A stretch of 64,000 nt of DNA from Synechococcus sp. J7-Johnson (GTDB lineage Bacteria > Cyanobacteriota > Cyanobacteriia > PCC-6307 > Cyanobiaceae): NCBI RefSeq assembly GCF_024345795.1, contig NZ_JAGQBU010000009.1:41263-105262 (forward strand). The letters run 5' to 3'. Both the position numbers and the translations under genes were made by a program. The notes beneath the pieces were generated by a model, which did no database searches, was not told where the DNA came from, and saw only the letters and a program-made list of their open reading frames with translations. How positions within the stretch are numbered: the stretch's first letter is position 1; each line of letters starts with the position of its first letter. This document shows positions 1-8,974 of this stretch, in pieces.

Positions 1-1098
1 CCTCTCAAGCTGTTGTTGGTGGCGGCCCCGCACCATCTCGCTTCCGCCGATCTGACTGGGGTCCTGCATTACCTCGAAACCTGCGACTGTGGTTTTGATG
101 TGGCCCTTGAGCTGGCCGACCCGGCCCTGCGTCCTGAGCTGCTGGAGCTGCATCGGTTGGTGGCCACCCCGGCTCTGGTGAAACTGGAGCCGCCTCCTCG
201 CCAGGTGCTGGCCGGGAATGCGGTGCTGGATCAGCTGAAGGGCTGGCTGCCCCGCTGGCAGCAGCTGGAGGTGGTCAGCGATCTGGGCATGAGTCTGCGG
301 CCCGCCGAAATGGATGGCAGCCGCTCCCAGCGGGAGCTGCAGCTGGAGGATCAGGTGCTGGTGCTGCGTCAGGAGAACGAAACCCTGATCGAACGCCTGC
401 GGGTGCAGGAGCGGCTGCTGCGAATGGTGGCCCATGAGCTGCGCACCCCCCTGACCGTTGCCAAGTTGGCTCTGCAAAGCCTGCAACTCGGGCACATCAA
501 CAACACCCGTTGCAGGGATGTCCTCGACCGCCGCCTAGATGACATTGAGCATCTGTCCAAGGATCTGCTGGAGGTAGGCACCACCCGCTGGGAAGCTCTG
601 TTCAACCCCCAGCGGCTTGACCTGGCGCCAGTGGCCGCGGAGGCGATCCTGGAGCTGGAGAAAATGTGGGTTGGCAGGACGCTGCGCCTGACCACCGACA
701 TCCCCGCCGACCTGCCGGATGTGTTCGCGGATCAGCGGCGCATGCGCCAAGTGCTGCTGAACTTGCTGGAGAACGCGCTGAAATTCACCCCCGACGATGG
801 CGAGGTGACTCTTTCGCTGCTGCACCGCACCAGCCAATGGGTGCAGGTGAGTGTCTGCGATACCGGTCCGGGAATTCCCCGCGGCGAGCAGGAGCGGATC
901 TTCCTTGAGCGGGTGCGGCTTCCGCAGACCTCGGGAACGACCTCTGGCTTCGGGGTGGGCCTCTCGGTCTGTCGCCGCATCGTCGAAGTGCATGGCGGGC
1001 GAATCTGGGTGGTTTCCGAGCCCGGTGAAGGGGCCTGCTTCCATTTCACCGTTCCGGTGTGGTCAGGGCAGAACTCCCCCAGCCAGGTCTTGCCTTGA
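1..1098 (+). CDS. sasA: Adaptive-response sensory histidine kinase SasA (5' end outside window)
   Basis: Clock output kinase: SasA binds KaiC through an N-terminal KaiB-like domain, autophosphorylates, and passes phosphate to the response regulator RpaA. The frame is open from base 1, so the first residues lie upstream of the window; 365 residues are visible. The first ~95 form the KaiB-like thioredoxin-fold sensor, with no membrane segment. A short coiled-coil stretch ([15 protein letters not shown]) precedes the H-box AHELRTPLT, whose phospho-accepting His is encoded near nt 433. N-box (LLENALKF), G1 (DTGPGIP) and G2 (GFGVGLS) complete the ATPase domain. The order KaiB-like sensor, HisKA, HATPase is specific to SasA. 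A TTG in frame at nt 13 is not needed as a start because conserved residues precede it. Confidence 0.93.
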   Translation, partial: PLKLLLVAAPHHLASADLTGVLHYLETCDCGFDVALELADPALRPELLELHRLVATPALVKLEPPPRQVLAGNAVLDQLKGWLPRWQQLEVVSDLGMSLRPAEMDGSRSQRELQLEDQVLVLRQENETLIERLRVQERLLRMVAHELRTPLTVAKLALQSLQLGHINNTRCRDVLDRRLDDIEHLSKDLLEVGTTRWEALFNPQRLDLAPVAAEAILELEKMWVGRTLRLTTDIPADLPDVFADQRRMRQVLLNLLENALKFTPDDGEVTLSLLHRTSQWVQVSVCDTGPGIPRGEQERIFLERVRLPQTSGTTSGFGVGLSVCRRIVEVHGGRIWVVSEPGEGACFHFTVPVWSGQNSPSQVLP

Positions 1099-1171
1099 CG
1101 AAGGGACACTCCGACCCGTAGCGTCCAGATAACGGAAACGGCGCCTGAAAACGCTCTTGCTCCGTGGCCTC

Positions 1172-1244
1172 GCCCCCATCGTCTAGAGGCCTAGGACACC
1201 TCCCTTTCACGGAGGCGACAGGGGTTCGAATCCCCTTGGGGGTA
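1172..1244 (+). tRNA. tRNA-Glu (anticodon TTC)
   Basis: A 73-nt cloverleaf. The acceptor stem pairs GCCCCCA with TGGGGGT, the anticodon stem CCTCC/GGAGG frames the loop CTTTCAC (anticodon TTC), and the T arm is AGGGGTTCGAATCCCCT. The 3' CCA is not encoded, as the next bases are TCA. In cyanobacteria charged tRNA-Glu also feeds the C5 route to tetrapyrroles, and hemL lies in this same window. It sits 73 bp downstream of sasA on the same strand. Confidence 0.97.
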
Positions 1245-1599
1245 TCACGATTATTCTTCTTGCACTCGTCTTTGTATTTAGACCTGGGCAGATTCAGTCG
1301 ATCACGCAAATGTTTTCAACTCTGGATCATGTCTGCTCTGTCAGGCATTTCAGAGGTCTTGATGATTGCTGAGATTCGCAGAATGCTTCCGATTGATGCT
1401 GATCGGCAGTATACATTTTGATCTCATTTTGACAATGTTCGTCTGAAGAGATTTTCTGAATCAGAATGTCAATGGCTGTAACCGAAACTCTGATTTAGTG
1501 CGAGCAGACGTGAGCAAGTAATGGCTCGGTTCTGCATTCTTTAGAATGATCTCATCTGAAATCAGGCCCTTCGTAAGATCCCGGCTTGATGTGATTCGC
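1245..1599. other. AT-rich intergenic segment after tRNA-Glu
   Basis: About 355 bp between tRNA-Glu and the 3' end of the minus-strand SRPBCC gene. It is visibly richer in A+T than its surroundings and holds no convincing gene; the short open frames match nothing I recognise. A TTGACA at 1429-1434 lacks a good -10 box at the expected distance. tRNA 3' flanks are common integration points, so this could be the scar of a lost element, but no attachment-site repeat of the tRNA end was found here. Confidence 0.5.
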
Positions 1600-2253
1600 T
1601 CAGGATTTGCGGGCGCGGCTCAGGGCTTCCCTTTGCACGGCGCGCAGGTTGGCAGCGAGGTCTTCGCGCAGGCGCTGCTCGATCAGGCCTATCGGCATGC
1701 CCTGGCGACCCTGCACGGTGAGTTCGTAGAGCAACCGCGATCCACCGGGTTCGCCGCTGACCTGCCAAGCACCCTCGAAGCGGCGGAAGTCGCCCTCTCG
1801 CATGCTGAAACTGAGCAGGCCGTCGTCGTGATGCTCCTGCAGTTCCAGCTCGACGCGGGCGCTGAACCGCAGGCCGCAGAACTGCTGACAGCCCACCTGC
1901 TCCAGTCCAACGGTGTTCCCCCGGCGCCAGAGCAGCCGCGAGGTCGAGAGGTTGGGGATGAAGCGGCTGAGGTTCTCGTAATCGGTGAGAACGGCCCAGA
2001 TCTGCGGAGGTGGGAGCTCGAGGCGCAACTGAACCGCCAGACGCCGGGCCCCCTGCGGCAGTCTCTCCATGTCCTGCTGGATCGTGTCCAGTGAACAGGC
2101 TTCCTGGCTGCTGAGCAGGCCCTGGATCGATGGAGTTGTCAGAACCGAAAGTTGCGCCAAGTGAGGGGGAACGCCGGATTCGTGGCAAGCCGGATCAATC
2201 CAGCCGCCACCAAACCTAACCGCAACACTCGGTTGCTGGTGCGGAAAGGCCAA
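1600..2253 (-). CDS. SRPBCC (cyclase/dehydrase, COQ10-like) family protein
   Basis: Small soluble protein with a START-like fold, a helix-grip pocket that binds lipids or other hydrophobic ligands. The segment from about residue 60 (MERLPQGARRLAVQLRLELP) through ALTDYE-like VLTDYENLSRFIPNL to the C terminus has the spacing of the polyketide cyclase/COQ10 family. The Trp-x-VLTDY motif and the final amphipathic helix (IEQRLREDLAANLRAVQREA) are typical. The ligand is unknown; homologous cyanobacterial proteins are simply called cyclase/dehydrase. The start is uncertain: the longest frame begins at a TTG (217 aa), while an ATG at 2070 gives a 156-aa product close to the domain length. Confidence 0.8.
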   Translation of the reverse strand: MAFPHQQPSVAVRFGGGWIDPACHESGVPPHLAQLSVLTTPSIQGLLSSQEACSLDTIQQDMERLPQGARRLAVQLRLELPPPQIWAVLTDYENLSRFIPNLSTSRLLWRRGNTVGLEQVGCQQFCGLRFSARVELELQEHHDDGLLSFSMREGDFRRFEGAWQVSGEPGGSRLLYELTVQGRQGMPIGLIEQRLREDLAANLRAVQREALSRARKS

Positions 2254-2264
2254 CGGTCTGGGAG

Positions 2265-2297
2265 GGATCGATCATTGGCGTTGCCTATGATCGATCC
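2265..2297. promoter_or_regulatory. Perfect 11-bp inverted repeat (hairpin) in the petH leader
   Basis: Arms GGATCGATCAT (2265-2275) and ATGATCGATCC (2287-2297) are exact reverse complements, and inside them GGC (2277-2279) pairs with GCC (2283-2285) after one T-T mismatch. The stem ends 23 bp before the petH ATG, just upstream of its Shine-Dalgarno (CAGGAG). There is no following T run, so it is not an intrinsic terminator. It could be a dimeric operator or an mRNA 5' structure. Confidence 0.7.
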
Positions 2298-2314
2298 GAT
2301 TTTCAGGAGTTTGA

Positions 2315-3478
<1,164 letters not shown>

Positions 3479-3516
3479 TCAGGCACCCTCCGGACAGCCC
3501 TTTCCGTACCGCTTCA

Positions 3517-3543
3517 GCCCGCCATGACGGCGGGCTTTTTTTT
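3517..3543 (+). terminator. Intrinsic terminator after petH
   Basis: Stem GCCCGCC (3517-3523) and GGCGGGC (3529-3535) around loop ATGAC, followed by eight T. It begins 38 bp after the petH stop and separates petH from zwf. Confidence 0.93.
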
Positions 3544-3633
3544 GCCGAAATCAGCACAGAGGGGGCCTGCCCATGCCCTTTGCTGGGTGTTCCCCGCTTT
3601 CGTGGGTAAACCAGTGTCATCAGCTGCAACTCC

Positions 3634-5157
3634 ATGACCGTCACGCTCACCAATCCACTGAGGGTCGGGCTACGCCAGGAGCGTGTGGTCTCGCCCCAGT
3701 GCCTGGTGATTTTCGGGGCGAGCGGAGACCTCACCTCTCGCAAGCTGGTGCCGGCCCTGTTCGAGCTGTTCCGCCAGCGGCGGCTCCCCACCGAGTTCGC
3801 CGTGCTGGGCTGCGCCCGGCGCCCCTGGAGCGACGAAGAGTTCCGCGGCCACATGGCCGAAGCCCTCGGCGACCTGATCCATGAGCACCGCGGAGCCTGG
3901 GACCAGTTCGCCGCCGGTCTGTTCTATGAGCCGGTGGATCTGCAGCAACCCGAGCACCTGGTGCGCCTGGCCCAGCGGCTCGAGGTGATCGACCGCCACC
4001 GGGCCACGCGCAATAACCGCACCTTCTACCTCTCGGTGTCGCCGAAGTTCTACGGCAGTGGTTGCAGCGCCCTGGCCGCCGCTGGCCTGCTCAGTGACCC
4101 CGAGCGCAGCAGGGTGGTGATCGAGAAGCCCTTCGGTCGTGACTACGGCAGTGCGCAGGAGCTCAACCGGATCGTGCAGACCAGCGCCAAGGAGAGCCAG
4201 GTCTTCCGCATCGACCACTATCTCGGCAAGGAGACGGTCCAGAACATCCTCGTGCTCCGCTTCGCCAACACGATCTTCGAGCCGATCTGGAACCGGAACT
4301 ACATCGCCAGTGTCGAGATCACCGCGGCTGAAACCGTGGGTGTGGAGGAGCGGGCTGGCTACTACGAAAGCTCCGGTGCCCTGAGGGACATGGTGCAGAA
4401 CCACCTCACCCAGATGCTTGCGCTCACAACGATGGAAGCCCCGGGACGCTTCGATGCGGAGGCGATCCGCAATGAGAAGGCCAAGGTGCTGCAGTCGGCG
4501 CGGCTGGCCGATGAGCTTGAACCCTGGAACTGCTGCGTGCGCGGCCAGTACGGCCCCGGTGGCACCGCCAGGCGCCCCCTGACCGGTTACCGCCAGGAAC
4601 CCGGGGTGAATCCCAACAGCACCACGGAAACCTATGTGGCGATGAAGCTGTTCATCGACAACTGGCGCTGGCAGGGGGTGCCCTTCTACCTGCGCACCGG
4701 CAAACGCCTGCCCAAGCGCATGAGCGAGGTCGTGCTCACCTTCCGGGAGGCACCTGTGCATCTGTTCGATGCAGCCGGAGGCAGTCCCACCGCCAACCAG
4801 CTGATCCTGCGCATCCAGCCCGATGAAGGGGCCGGTTTCCGCTTTGAAGTGAAATCCCCGGGATCGGGGATGCGCAGCCGTCCGGTCGACATGCACTTCT
4901 CCTACGACGAATCCTTCGGTGAACCCTCCGACGAGGGCTACGTTCGCCTGCTCGCCGACGCCATGCTGGGAGACCCCACTCTCTTTACCCGCGGCGATGA
5001 GGTGGAGGCCGCCTGGCGGCTGTACACCCCGTTGCTGGAGCTGATCGAGGACAGCCCCTGGCAGCTGCCCGTCCACCCCTATGAAGCCCGCACCTGGGGC
5101 CCCGCCGCTGCCGACAACCTCCTGGGCCGCGATGGACTGATGTGGCGCCGCCCCTGA
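3634..5157 (+). CDS. zwf: Glucose-6-phosphate 1-dehydrogenase
   Basis: First enzyme of the oxidative pentose phosphate pathway, the main source of NADPH in the dark; it oxidises glucose 6-phosphate to 6-phosphogluconolactone. The 507-aa protein has the N-terminal dinucleotide motif IFGASGDLTSRKL, the substrate and catalytic signature RIDHYLGKE with His and Lys, the EKPFG loop, and the C-terminal domain with the YVAMKLFIDNWRW strand. Length is normal for the family. The ATG at 3634 is preceded by no strong Shine-Dalgarno. opcA, which encodes its redox-linked activator, starts 71 bp downstream in the same direction, the usual cyanobacterial arrangement. Confidence 0.97.
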   Translation: MTVTLTNPLRVGLRQERVVSPQCLVIFGASGDLTSRKLVPALFELFRQRRLPTEFAVLGCARRPWSDEEFRGHMAEALGDLIHEHRGAWDQFAAGLFYEPVDLQQPEHLVRLAQRLEVIDRHRATRNNRTFYLSVSPKFYGSGCSALAAAGLLSDPERSRVVIEKPFGRDYGSAQELNRIVQTSAKESQVFRIDHYLGKETVQNILVLRFANTIFEPIWNRNYIASVEITAAETVGVEERAGYYESSGALRDMVQNHLTQMLALTTMEAPGRFDAEAIRNEKAKVLQSARLADELEPWNCCVRGQYGPGGTARRPLTGYRQEPGVNPNSTTETYVAMKLFIDNWRWQGVPFYLRTGKRLPKRMSEVVLTFREAPVHLFDAAGGSPTANQLILRIQPDEGAGFRFEVKSPGSGMRSRPVDMHFSYDESFGEPSDEGYVRLLADAMLGDPTLFTRGDEVEAAWRLYTPLLELIEDSPWQLPVHPYEARTWGPAAADNLLGRDGLMWRRP

Positions 5158-5228
5158 GGTGAGCCCCGCTCCGAGCCCAATTCCGATGGCTGCCCCCGGC
5201 ATTGCCCCTCCCCTAACGAGCCAACCCC

Positions 5229-6515
5229 ATGTCCCCCCAGCTCACCCTTCAGGCCCCCGTGGCCCTGCCACCGCCCGAGCTCACCGACTACCTCGAGAAG
5301 CTCTGGAGCCAGGACCTCGAATCCGCCAGCGGGGCCTCCACCTTCACCCTGCTGGTCTGGCAACCGGCCTGGGTTGAGCAGCATCTGGTGCGTACCGGCC
5401 GCCTCGACGGCCCCGTCACCGGTGTGGTCCGCACTGAACTGCTGGAGGCCGCACGGGAGGCCGTGCTCACCTGTGATCTGCCCCTGAGCATCTCCCCCCT
5501 CTCGCCCAAGCTCGCCTGGGCCCTGGGTCAGCAGAGCGGTGACCATGCCATCGAAGATCTGCGCGGCCAGCACATTGACGCGGCGATCAGCGCCTTCCAG
5601 CCCCGTCGGCTGATCACTCTGGCGCCCACCCTCAACCACGGCCAGCCCCTGGAAACCCTGGTGGCGGCCTACTGCCCCCTGCCGGGCGAAGGCACCACCG
5701 CAGCCTGCGGCGATGTGGTGGTGCTGCGGGGCGATTTCGGTGCACTGCAGCAGGGTCTGCAGTTGCTGCAGCCTCTCGTGCCCGCTGATCTGCCCTGCTG
5801 GGTCTGGTGGAACGGTTCCCTGGATGAGGCGCCTGAATTGCTGGAGGCTCTCGCTGAACCTGGTCGCCGCCTGGTGATTGACACGGCCCTCGGCACCCCG
5901 CGCCGTTGCCTGGACCTGCTGGAGAGCTGCGTGGGCAGCGGTCAGCCCGTTAACGACCTCAACTGGCTGCGGCAGCGCGCCTGGCGGGAATCGCTGGCCA
6001 TGGTCTTTGACCCCCCCAGCCGCCGTGACGCCCTCAATCACGTGGTGCAGCTAGACATCGACGTCGAAGGCACCCATCCCGTGCAGGGCCTGTTACTGGC
6101 CGCCTGGCTGGCCGATCGCCTCGGCTGGCACTGGGTGGAGAGCAACGCCGCCGCTGAGGAGGGGATCAGTGCCGAATTCGAGCGTAATGACGGAATCCCC
6201 GTCCAATTCCATCTCACACCCGTGCCTGTGGGTGTGCCCAGCAGCCATCCGGGCAGCGTGGTGGGTCTGCGCCTGATCTGCCAACCGCCAGGCAGCCAGC
6301 CCCTCTGCGTGATCCTCTGTTCAGAATCGGGCGGTTGTATGCGCCTTGAGGCCGGGGGCATGGCCCGGATGGAGCTGGCCGAGGAGGTGGTGCCGATGGC
6401 CCATGCCACTGATGAGTGGGAGATGGCCCGGCTGCTCGGGGGTGGACACGACTCCACCAATCCCCTGCTGGCCGCCGCGGCGCCGCTGGCTGCCAAACTC
6501 CTGCCCAACGCCTGA
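5229..6515 (+). CDS. opcA: Glucose-6-phosphate dehydrogenase assembly protein OpcA
   Basis: OpcA binds and allosterically activates Zwf, and carries thioredoxin control of the pentose phosphate pathway in cyanobacteria. The 428-aa product has the family profile: an N-terminal segment with LLVWQPAWVEQHLVRTGRLD, a central GDVVVLRGD and WVWWNGSLDEAPELL, and a C-terminal region with FDPPSRRDALNHV and LLAAWLADRLGWHW. Cysteines are present, including Cys-238 in RRCLDLLESCV, but which ones mediate thioredoxin sensing cannot be read from sequence alone. It lies directly behind zwf. The stop is 20 bp before the start of the cobyrinate diamide synthase gene, suggesting read-through transcription. Confidence 0.95.
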   Translation: MSPQLTLQAPVALPPPELTDYLEKLWSQDLESASGASTFTLLVWQPAWVEQHLVRTGRLDGPVTGVVRTELLEAAREAVLTCDLPLSISPLSPKLAWALGQQSGDHAIEDLRGQHIDAAISAFQPRRLITLAPTLNHGQPLETLVAAYCPLPGEGTTAACGDVVVLRGDFGALQQGLQLLQPLVPADLPCWVWWNGSLDEAPELLEALAEPGRRLVIDTALGTPRRCLDLLESCVGSGQPVNDLNWLRQRAWRESLAMVFDPPSRRDALNHVVQLDIDVEGTHPVQGLLLAAWLADRLGWHWVESNAAAEEGISAEFERNDGIPVQFHLTPVPVGVPSSHPGSVVGLRLICQPPGSQPLCVILCSESGGCMRLEAGGMARMELAEEVVPMAHATDEWEMARLLGGGHDSTNPLLAAAAPLAAKLLPNA

Positions 6516-6535
6516 CGGCCTGCGGGTTCGAAGCC

Positions 6536-8014
6536 ATGGCCTGCCTGATCGCCGCCCCCTGCAGCGGCAGCGGCAAGACCCTTCTCAGCCTTGCCCTCAG
6601 CGCCCTGTTGCGCCGCAGCCGGGGCAGCGTTCAGGTCTTCAAGGTGGGGCCGGATTACCTCGACCCCCAGCTGCTGGGGCGGGTGAGCGGGCGGCCCTGC
6701 CGCAACCTTGACCGCCTGCTCTGCGGCCAGGAGTGGCTGCAACGGGCCTTCCATTGGTGGGGCAGCCAGGCCGACCACTGCCTGGTGGAGGGGGTGATGG
6801 GCCTCTTCGATGGCCGGGGGGCCAGCGCCGAAGGCAGCTCCGCCGAGGTGGCCAGCCTGCTGGGTCTGCCGGTGGTGCTGGTGGTGGAGGCCAGCCGGCA
6901 GGCGGGCTCACTGGCGGCCTTGGTGCGGGGCTTTCGTGATCACCAGCCGGGGCTTGAGCTGGCCGGGGTGGTGCTCAACGGAGTGAGTACTGAACGCCAC
7001 CGGGCCCTGTTGAGCGAGGCCCTCGCCTCAATCGCCATGCCCTTGCTGGGGGCCTTGCCCCGCCACCCTGACCTGAGCCTGCCCTCCCGGCATCTGGGAC
7101 TGCTGCCTCCCGATGAGCTGCAGGATTTCCAGGCCAGAAGCGAGGAGTGGGCCGCCCTGGCAGAGCGCCACCTGGATCTGGAGCGCCTGCTGCCTCTTCT
7201 GGCGCCGCCGCCGCCCCTGAAGGTCGCTGAGGGCAGCGCCCGCGATCCGATCCGCTGGTGCCTGGAGCGCTCAGCCCAGACACCAGCGGATCTGGAGTGC
7301 AACGAGCGCGGAGGGGAGCTGCCGATCGCCATCGCCAGCGACGCCGCCTTCCACTTCCGCTATCCCGAAGCCACGGAACTGCTCACGGCTCTGGGTGTGA
7401 CCGCTCTGCCCTGGCAACCCCTGGCCGATCAGCCCCTGCCCCAGGGGTGCCGGGGGGTGATCCTGCCGGGGGGTTACCCGGAGCTGCATGCCGCTGAGCT
7501 GGCCGCCAGCCATCGCAGCCAGTGCGACCTGAGGCGGGCCGCCGCCGCCGGCCTGCCGATCTACGCCGAGTGCGGCGGCCTGCTGCTGCTTGGCCAGATG
7601 CTGGAGGATCCCCTGGGTGAGGCCCACGCCATGGCCGGCCTGCTGCCGTTCAGCGCCAGGCGCGGTTCGTTGCAACTGGGCTATCGCCAGGCCACTCCCC
7701 TAGGCGACGGTCTGGTGACCCGCCGCGGTGAGGTGCTCGCTGGCCATGAGTTTCACCGCTGGGAACTGAGCGACACAGCCATGGACGGCAGCGAACGGCT
7801 GTGGCAGCTTGAAGGCTGGGGTTGGGCACCGCGGCTGGAAGGATGGACGACACCAACAATTCACGCAAGCTGGCTGCACCTCCACTGGGCTGGATGTCCG
7901 GAGATCTGCCGGCGCCTGCGCAACGCGGTCGCCCAGGCGACTCCTTTCCCCGAGGCAGCGTTGACAGCCGGGGACGCAGCGCTGGCAGTGCCTCCATTGA
8001 GCGCTGGCGCCTAA
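6536..8014 (+). CDS. cobB: Cobyrinate a,c-diamide synthase
   Basis: ATP-dependent amidation of the a and c side chains of cobyrinic acid (CobB/CbiA) in cobalamin or pseudocobalamin synthesis, with glutamine as nitrogen donor. From the ATG at 6536 the protein is 492 aa. It opens with a P-loop-like APCSGSGKTLLSLAL of the dethiobiotin synthetase-like ATPase domain, followed by EGVMGLFDG. The C-terminal half is a class I glutamine amidotransferase: GGYPELHA, then AECGGLLLLG with the nucleophilic Cys, and HEFHRWEL / HASWLHLHW histidines. The open frame extends upstream into opcA, but the conserved N terminus begins at MACLIAAP. Its 3' end overlaps the acylphosphatase frame. CbiX, an early cobalt-insertion enzyme, lies 7 kb away. 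Confidence 0.95.
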   Translation: MACLIAAPCSGSGKTLLSLALSALLRRSRGSVQVFKVGPDYLDPQLLGRVSGRPCRNLDRLLCGQEWLQRAFHWWGSQADHCLVEGVMGLFDGRGASAEGSSAEVASLLGLPVVLVVEASRQAGSLAALVRGFRDHQPGLELAGVVLNGVSTERHRALLSEALASIAMPLLGALPRHPDLSLPSRHLGLLPPDELQDFQARSEEWAALAERHLDLERLLPLLAPPPPLKVAEGSARDPIRWCLERSAQTPADLECNERGGELPIAIASDAAFHFRYPEATELLTALGVTALPWQPLADQPLPQGCRGVILPGGYPELHAAELAASHRSQCDLRRAAAAGLPIYAECGGLLLLGQMLEDPLGEAHAMAGLLPFSARRGSLQLGYRQATPLGDGLVTRRGEVLAGHEFHRWELSDTAMDGSERLWQLEGWGWAPRLEGWTTPTIHASWLHLHWAGCPEICRRLRNAVAQATPFPEAALTAGDAALAVPPLSAGA

Positions 8015-8265
8015 TCGTGAGTGGCCGGGTTCAGGGGGTCGGCTACCGGCAGGCCTTGTGCCAACGTGCGCAAGCCCTTGGCCTGGGGGGTTGGGTGAGG
8101 AACCGCTCCGACGGTCGGGTGGAACTGGAGGCGGAAGGATGCAGCCACGACCTCGAGCAGCTCAGGATCTGGTGTGAGTCGGGCCCTGCCGGTGCCCAGG
8201 TGAGCAGCGTCAGCGAGTGCATGATTCCGCTCGATGGGCACGATTGGTTTGAGGTGCGTCGTTGA
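7894..8265 (+). CDS. acyP: Acylphosphatase (start uncertain)
   Basis: Small enzyme that hydrolyses carboxyl-phosphate bonds. The domain is complete: GRVQGVGYR holds the phosphate-binding Arg, GWVRNRSDGRVE holds the catalytic Asn, and HDWFEVRR is the final strand. The domain itself is ~90 residues and begins at IERWRLIVSG, encoded by ATT at 7996. The only canonical in-frame starts are ATG at 7894, giving a 34-residue extension inside cobB, and GTG at 8017, which would remove the first beta strand. I list the ATG, but a start near 7996 would fit the family length. The gene overlaps the end of cobB in another frame, so the two are probably co-transcribed. Confidence 0.85.
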   Translation: MSGDLPAPAQRGRPGDSFPRGSVDSRGRSAGSASIERWRLIVSGRVQGVGYRQALCQRAQALGLGGWVRNRSDGRVELEAEGCSHDLEQLRIWCESGPAGAQVSSVSECMIPLDGHDWFEVRR

Positions 8266-8287
8266 GCCTCGATCTCTCGCCAGCCCC

Positions 8288-8974
8288 ATGACCGATGCCA
8301 AACTCTGGGCCGAGCTGCTGACCTACGGCAGCGTCATCAGCCTCAGTCCGATCCACATCGGCCTGCTGTTGTTGCTGCTGCTCGGGCCCGATCCCCTGCG
8401 CCGGGGCGGTCTGTTTCTGCTGAGCTGGATTCTCACCATCGCCACGATGATGGCCTTGCTGCTGTCGGTTGGTCATGGCCTGCTGCTGACCATGGAGCAG
8501 GGCAGCGACCACCGCACCGGCCTGGATCTGATCGGTGCCGGGGCTCTGCTGGCCCTGGGGATCAGGGATCTGCTGCCCACCAAGGCCGGCGCAGAAGAAC
8601 CCGCTGGTTGGATTCGCCAGCTGGATCGCTTCTGCGCCCTGCCGCTGCCGCTGTTGATCGGCGTGAGTGTGGCGATCGAGGTGGTCAGCCCCGACGACCT
8701 GGTCCTGCTTGCCAAGGGGGCCTCCGCCCTCCTGGCCGCCGGCCTGGGTCGCGGCCAGGAGGTGCTTTTGGCCGGCCTTTTCAGCCTGGCGGCCAGTCTG
8801 CTGCTGCTGCTGCCGTTGCTAGGGGTGGCCCTGGGCCGTGAGCGGGTGCTGCCACTGCTGCAGCGGGGCAAGCAGAGCCTCTACGCCAATGGTGAGCTGG
8901 TGATGGGCACGATCAGCCTGGCCCTGGCGGCCTATCTGGCCTGGCAGGGCATCGAGGGGCTTCAGCTGGCCTAG
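8288..8974 (+). CDS. GAP/LysE-like multi-pass membrane protein
   Basis: A 228-aa integral membrane protein with about six hydrophobic segments, for example SVISLSPIHIGLLLLLLLG, LSWILTIATMMALLL and the C-terminal LALAAYLAWQGI. The paired N- and C-terminal halves with SPIHIG near the start and VVSPDDLVLLAKG in the middle resemble the GAP (Sap) family related to LysE exporters, which move small molecules or lipids. The substrate cannot be inferred. The chosen ATG at 8288 gives MTDAKLWAELL; a longer frame upstream overlaps the acylphosphatase gene and is not conserved-looking. It converges on the minus-strand helicase gene with a 4-bp overlap (stops at 8974 and 8971). Confidence 0.72.
   Translation: MTDAKLWAELLTYGSVISLSPIHIGLLLLLLLGPDPLRRGGLFLLSWILTIATMMALLLSVGHGLLLTMEQGSDHRTGLDLIGAGALLALGIRDLLPTKAGAEEPAGWIRQLDRFCALPLPLLIGVSVAIEVVSPDDLVLLAKGASALLAAGLGRGQEVLLAGLFSLAASLLLLLPLLGVALGRERVLPLLQRGKQSLYANGELVMGTISLALAAYLAWQGIEGLQLA

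Noticed and set aside
1546..2094. A 182-aa plus-strand frame opposite the SRPBCC gene
   Set aside because: The minus strand carries a recognisable SRPBCC domain; the plus frame matches nothing.
3670..5202. A 510-aa open frame antisense to zwf
   Set aside because: Gly/Ala/His-rich shadow of a high-GC gene; no domain and the plus strand encodes a full Zwf.
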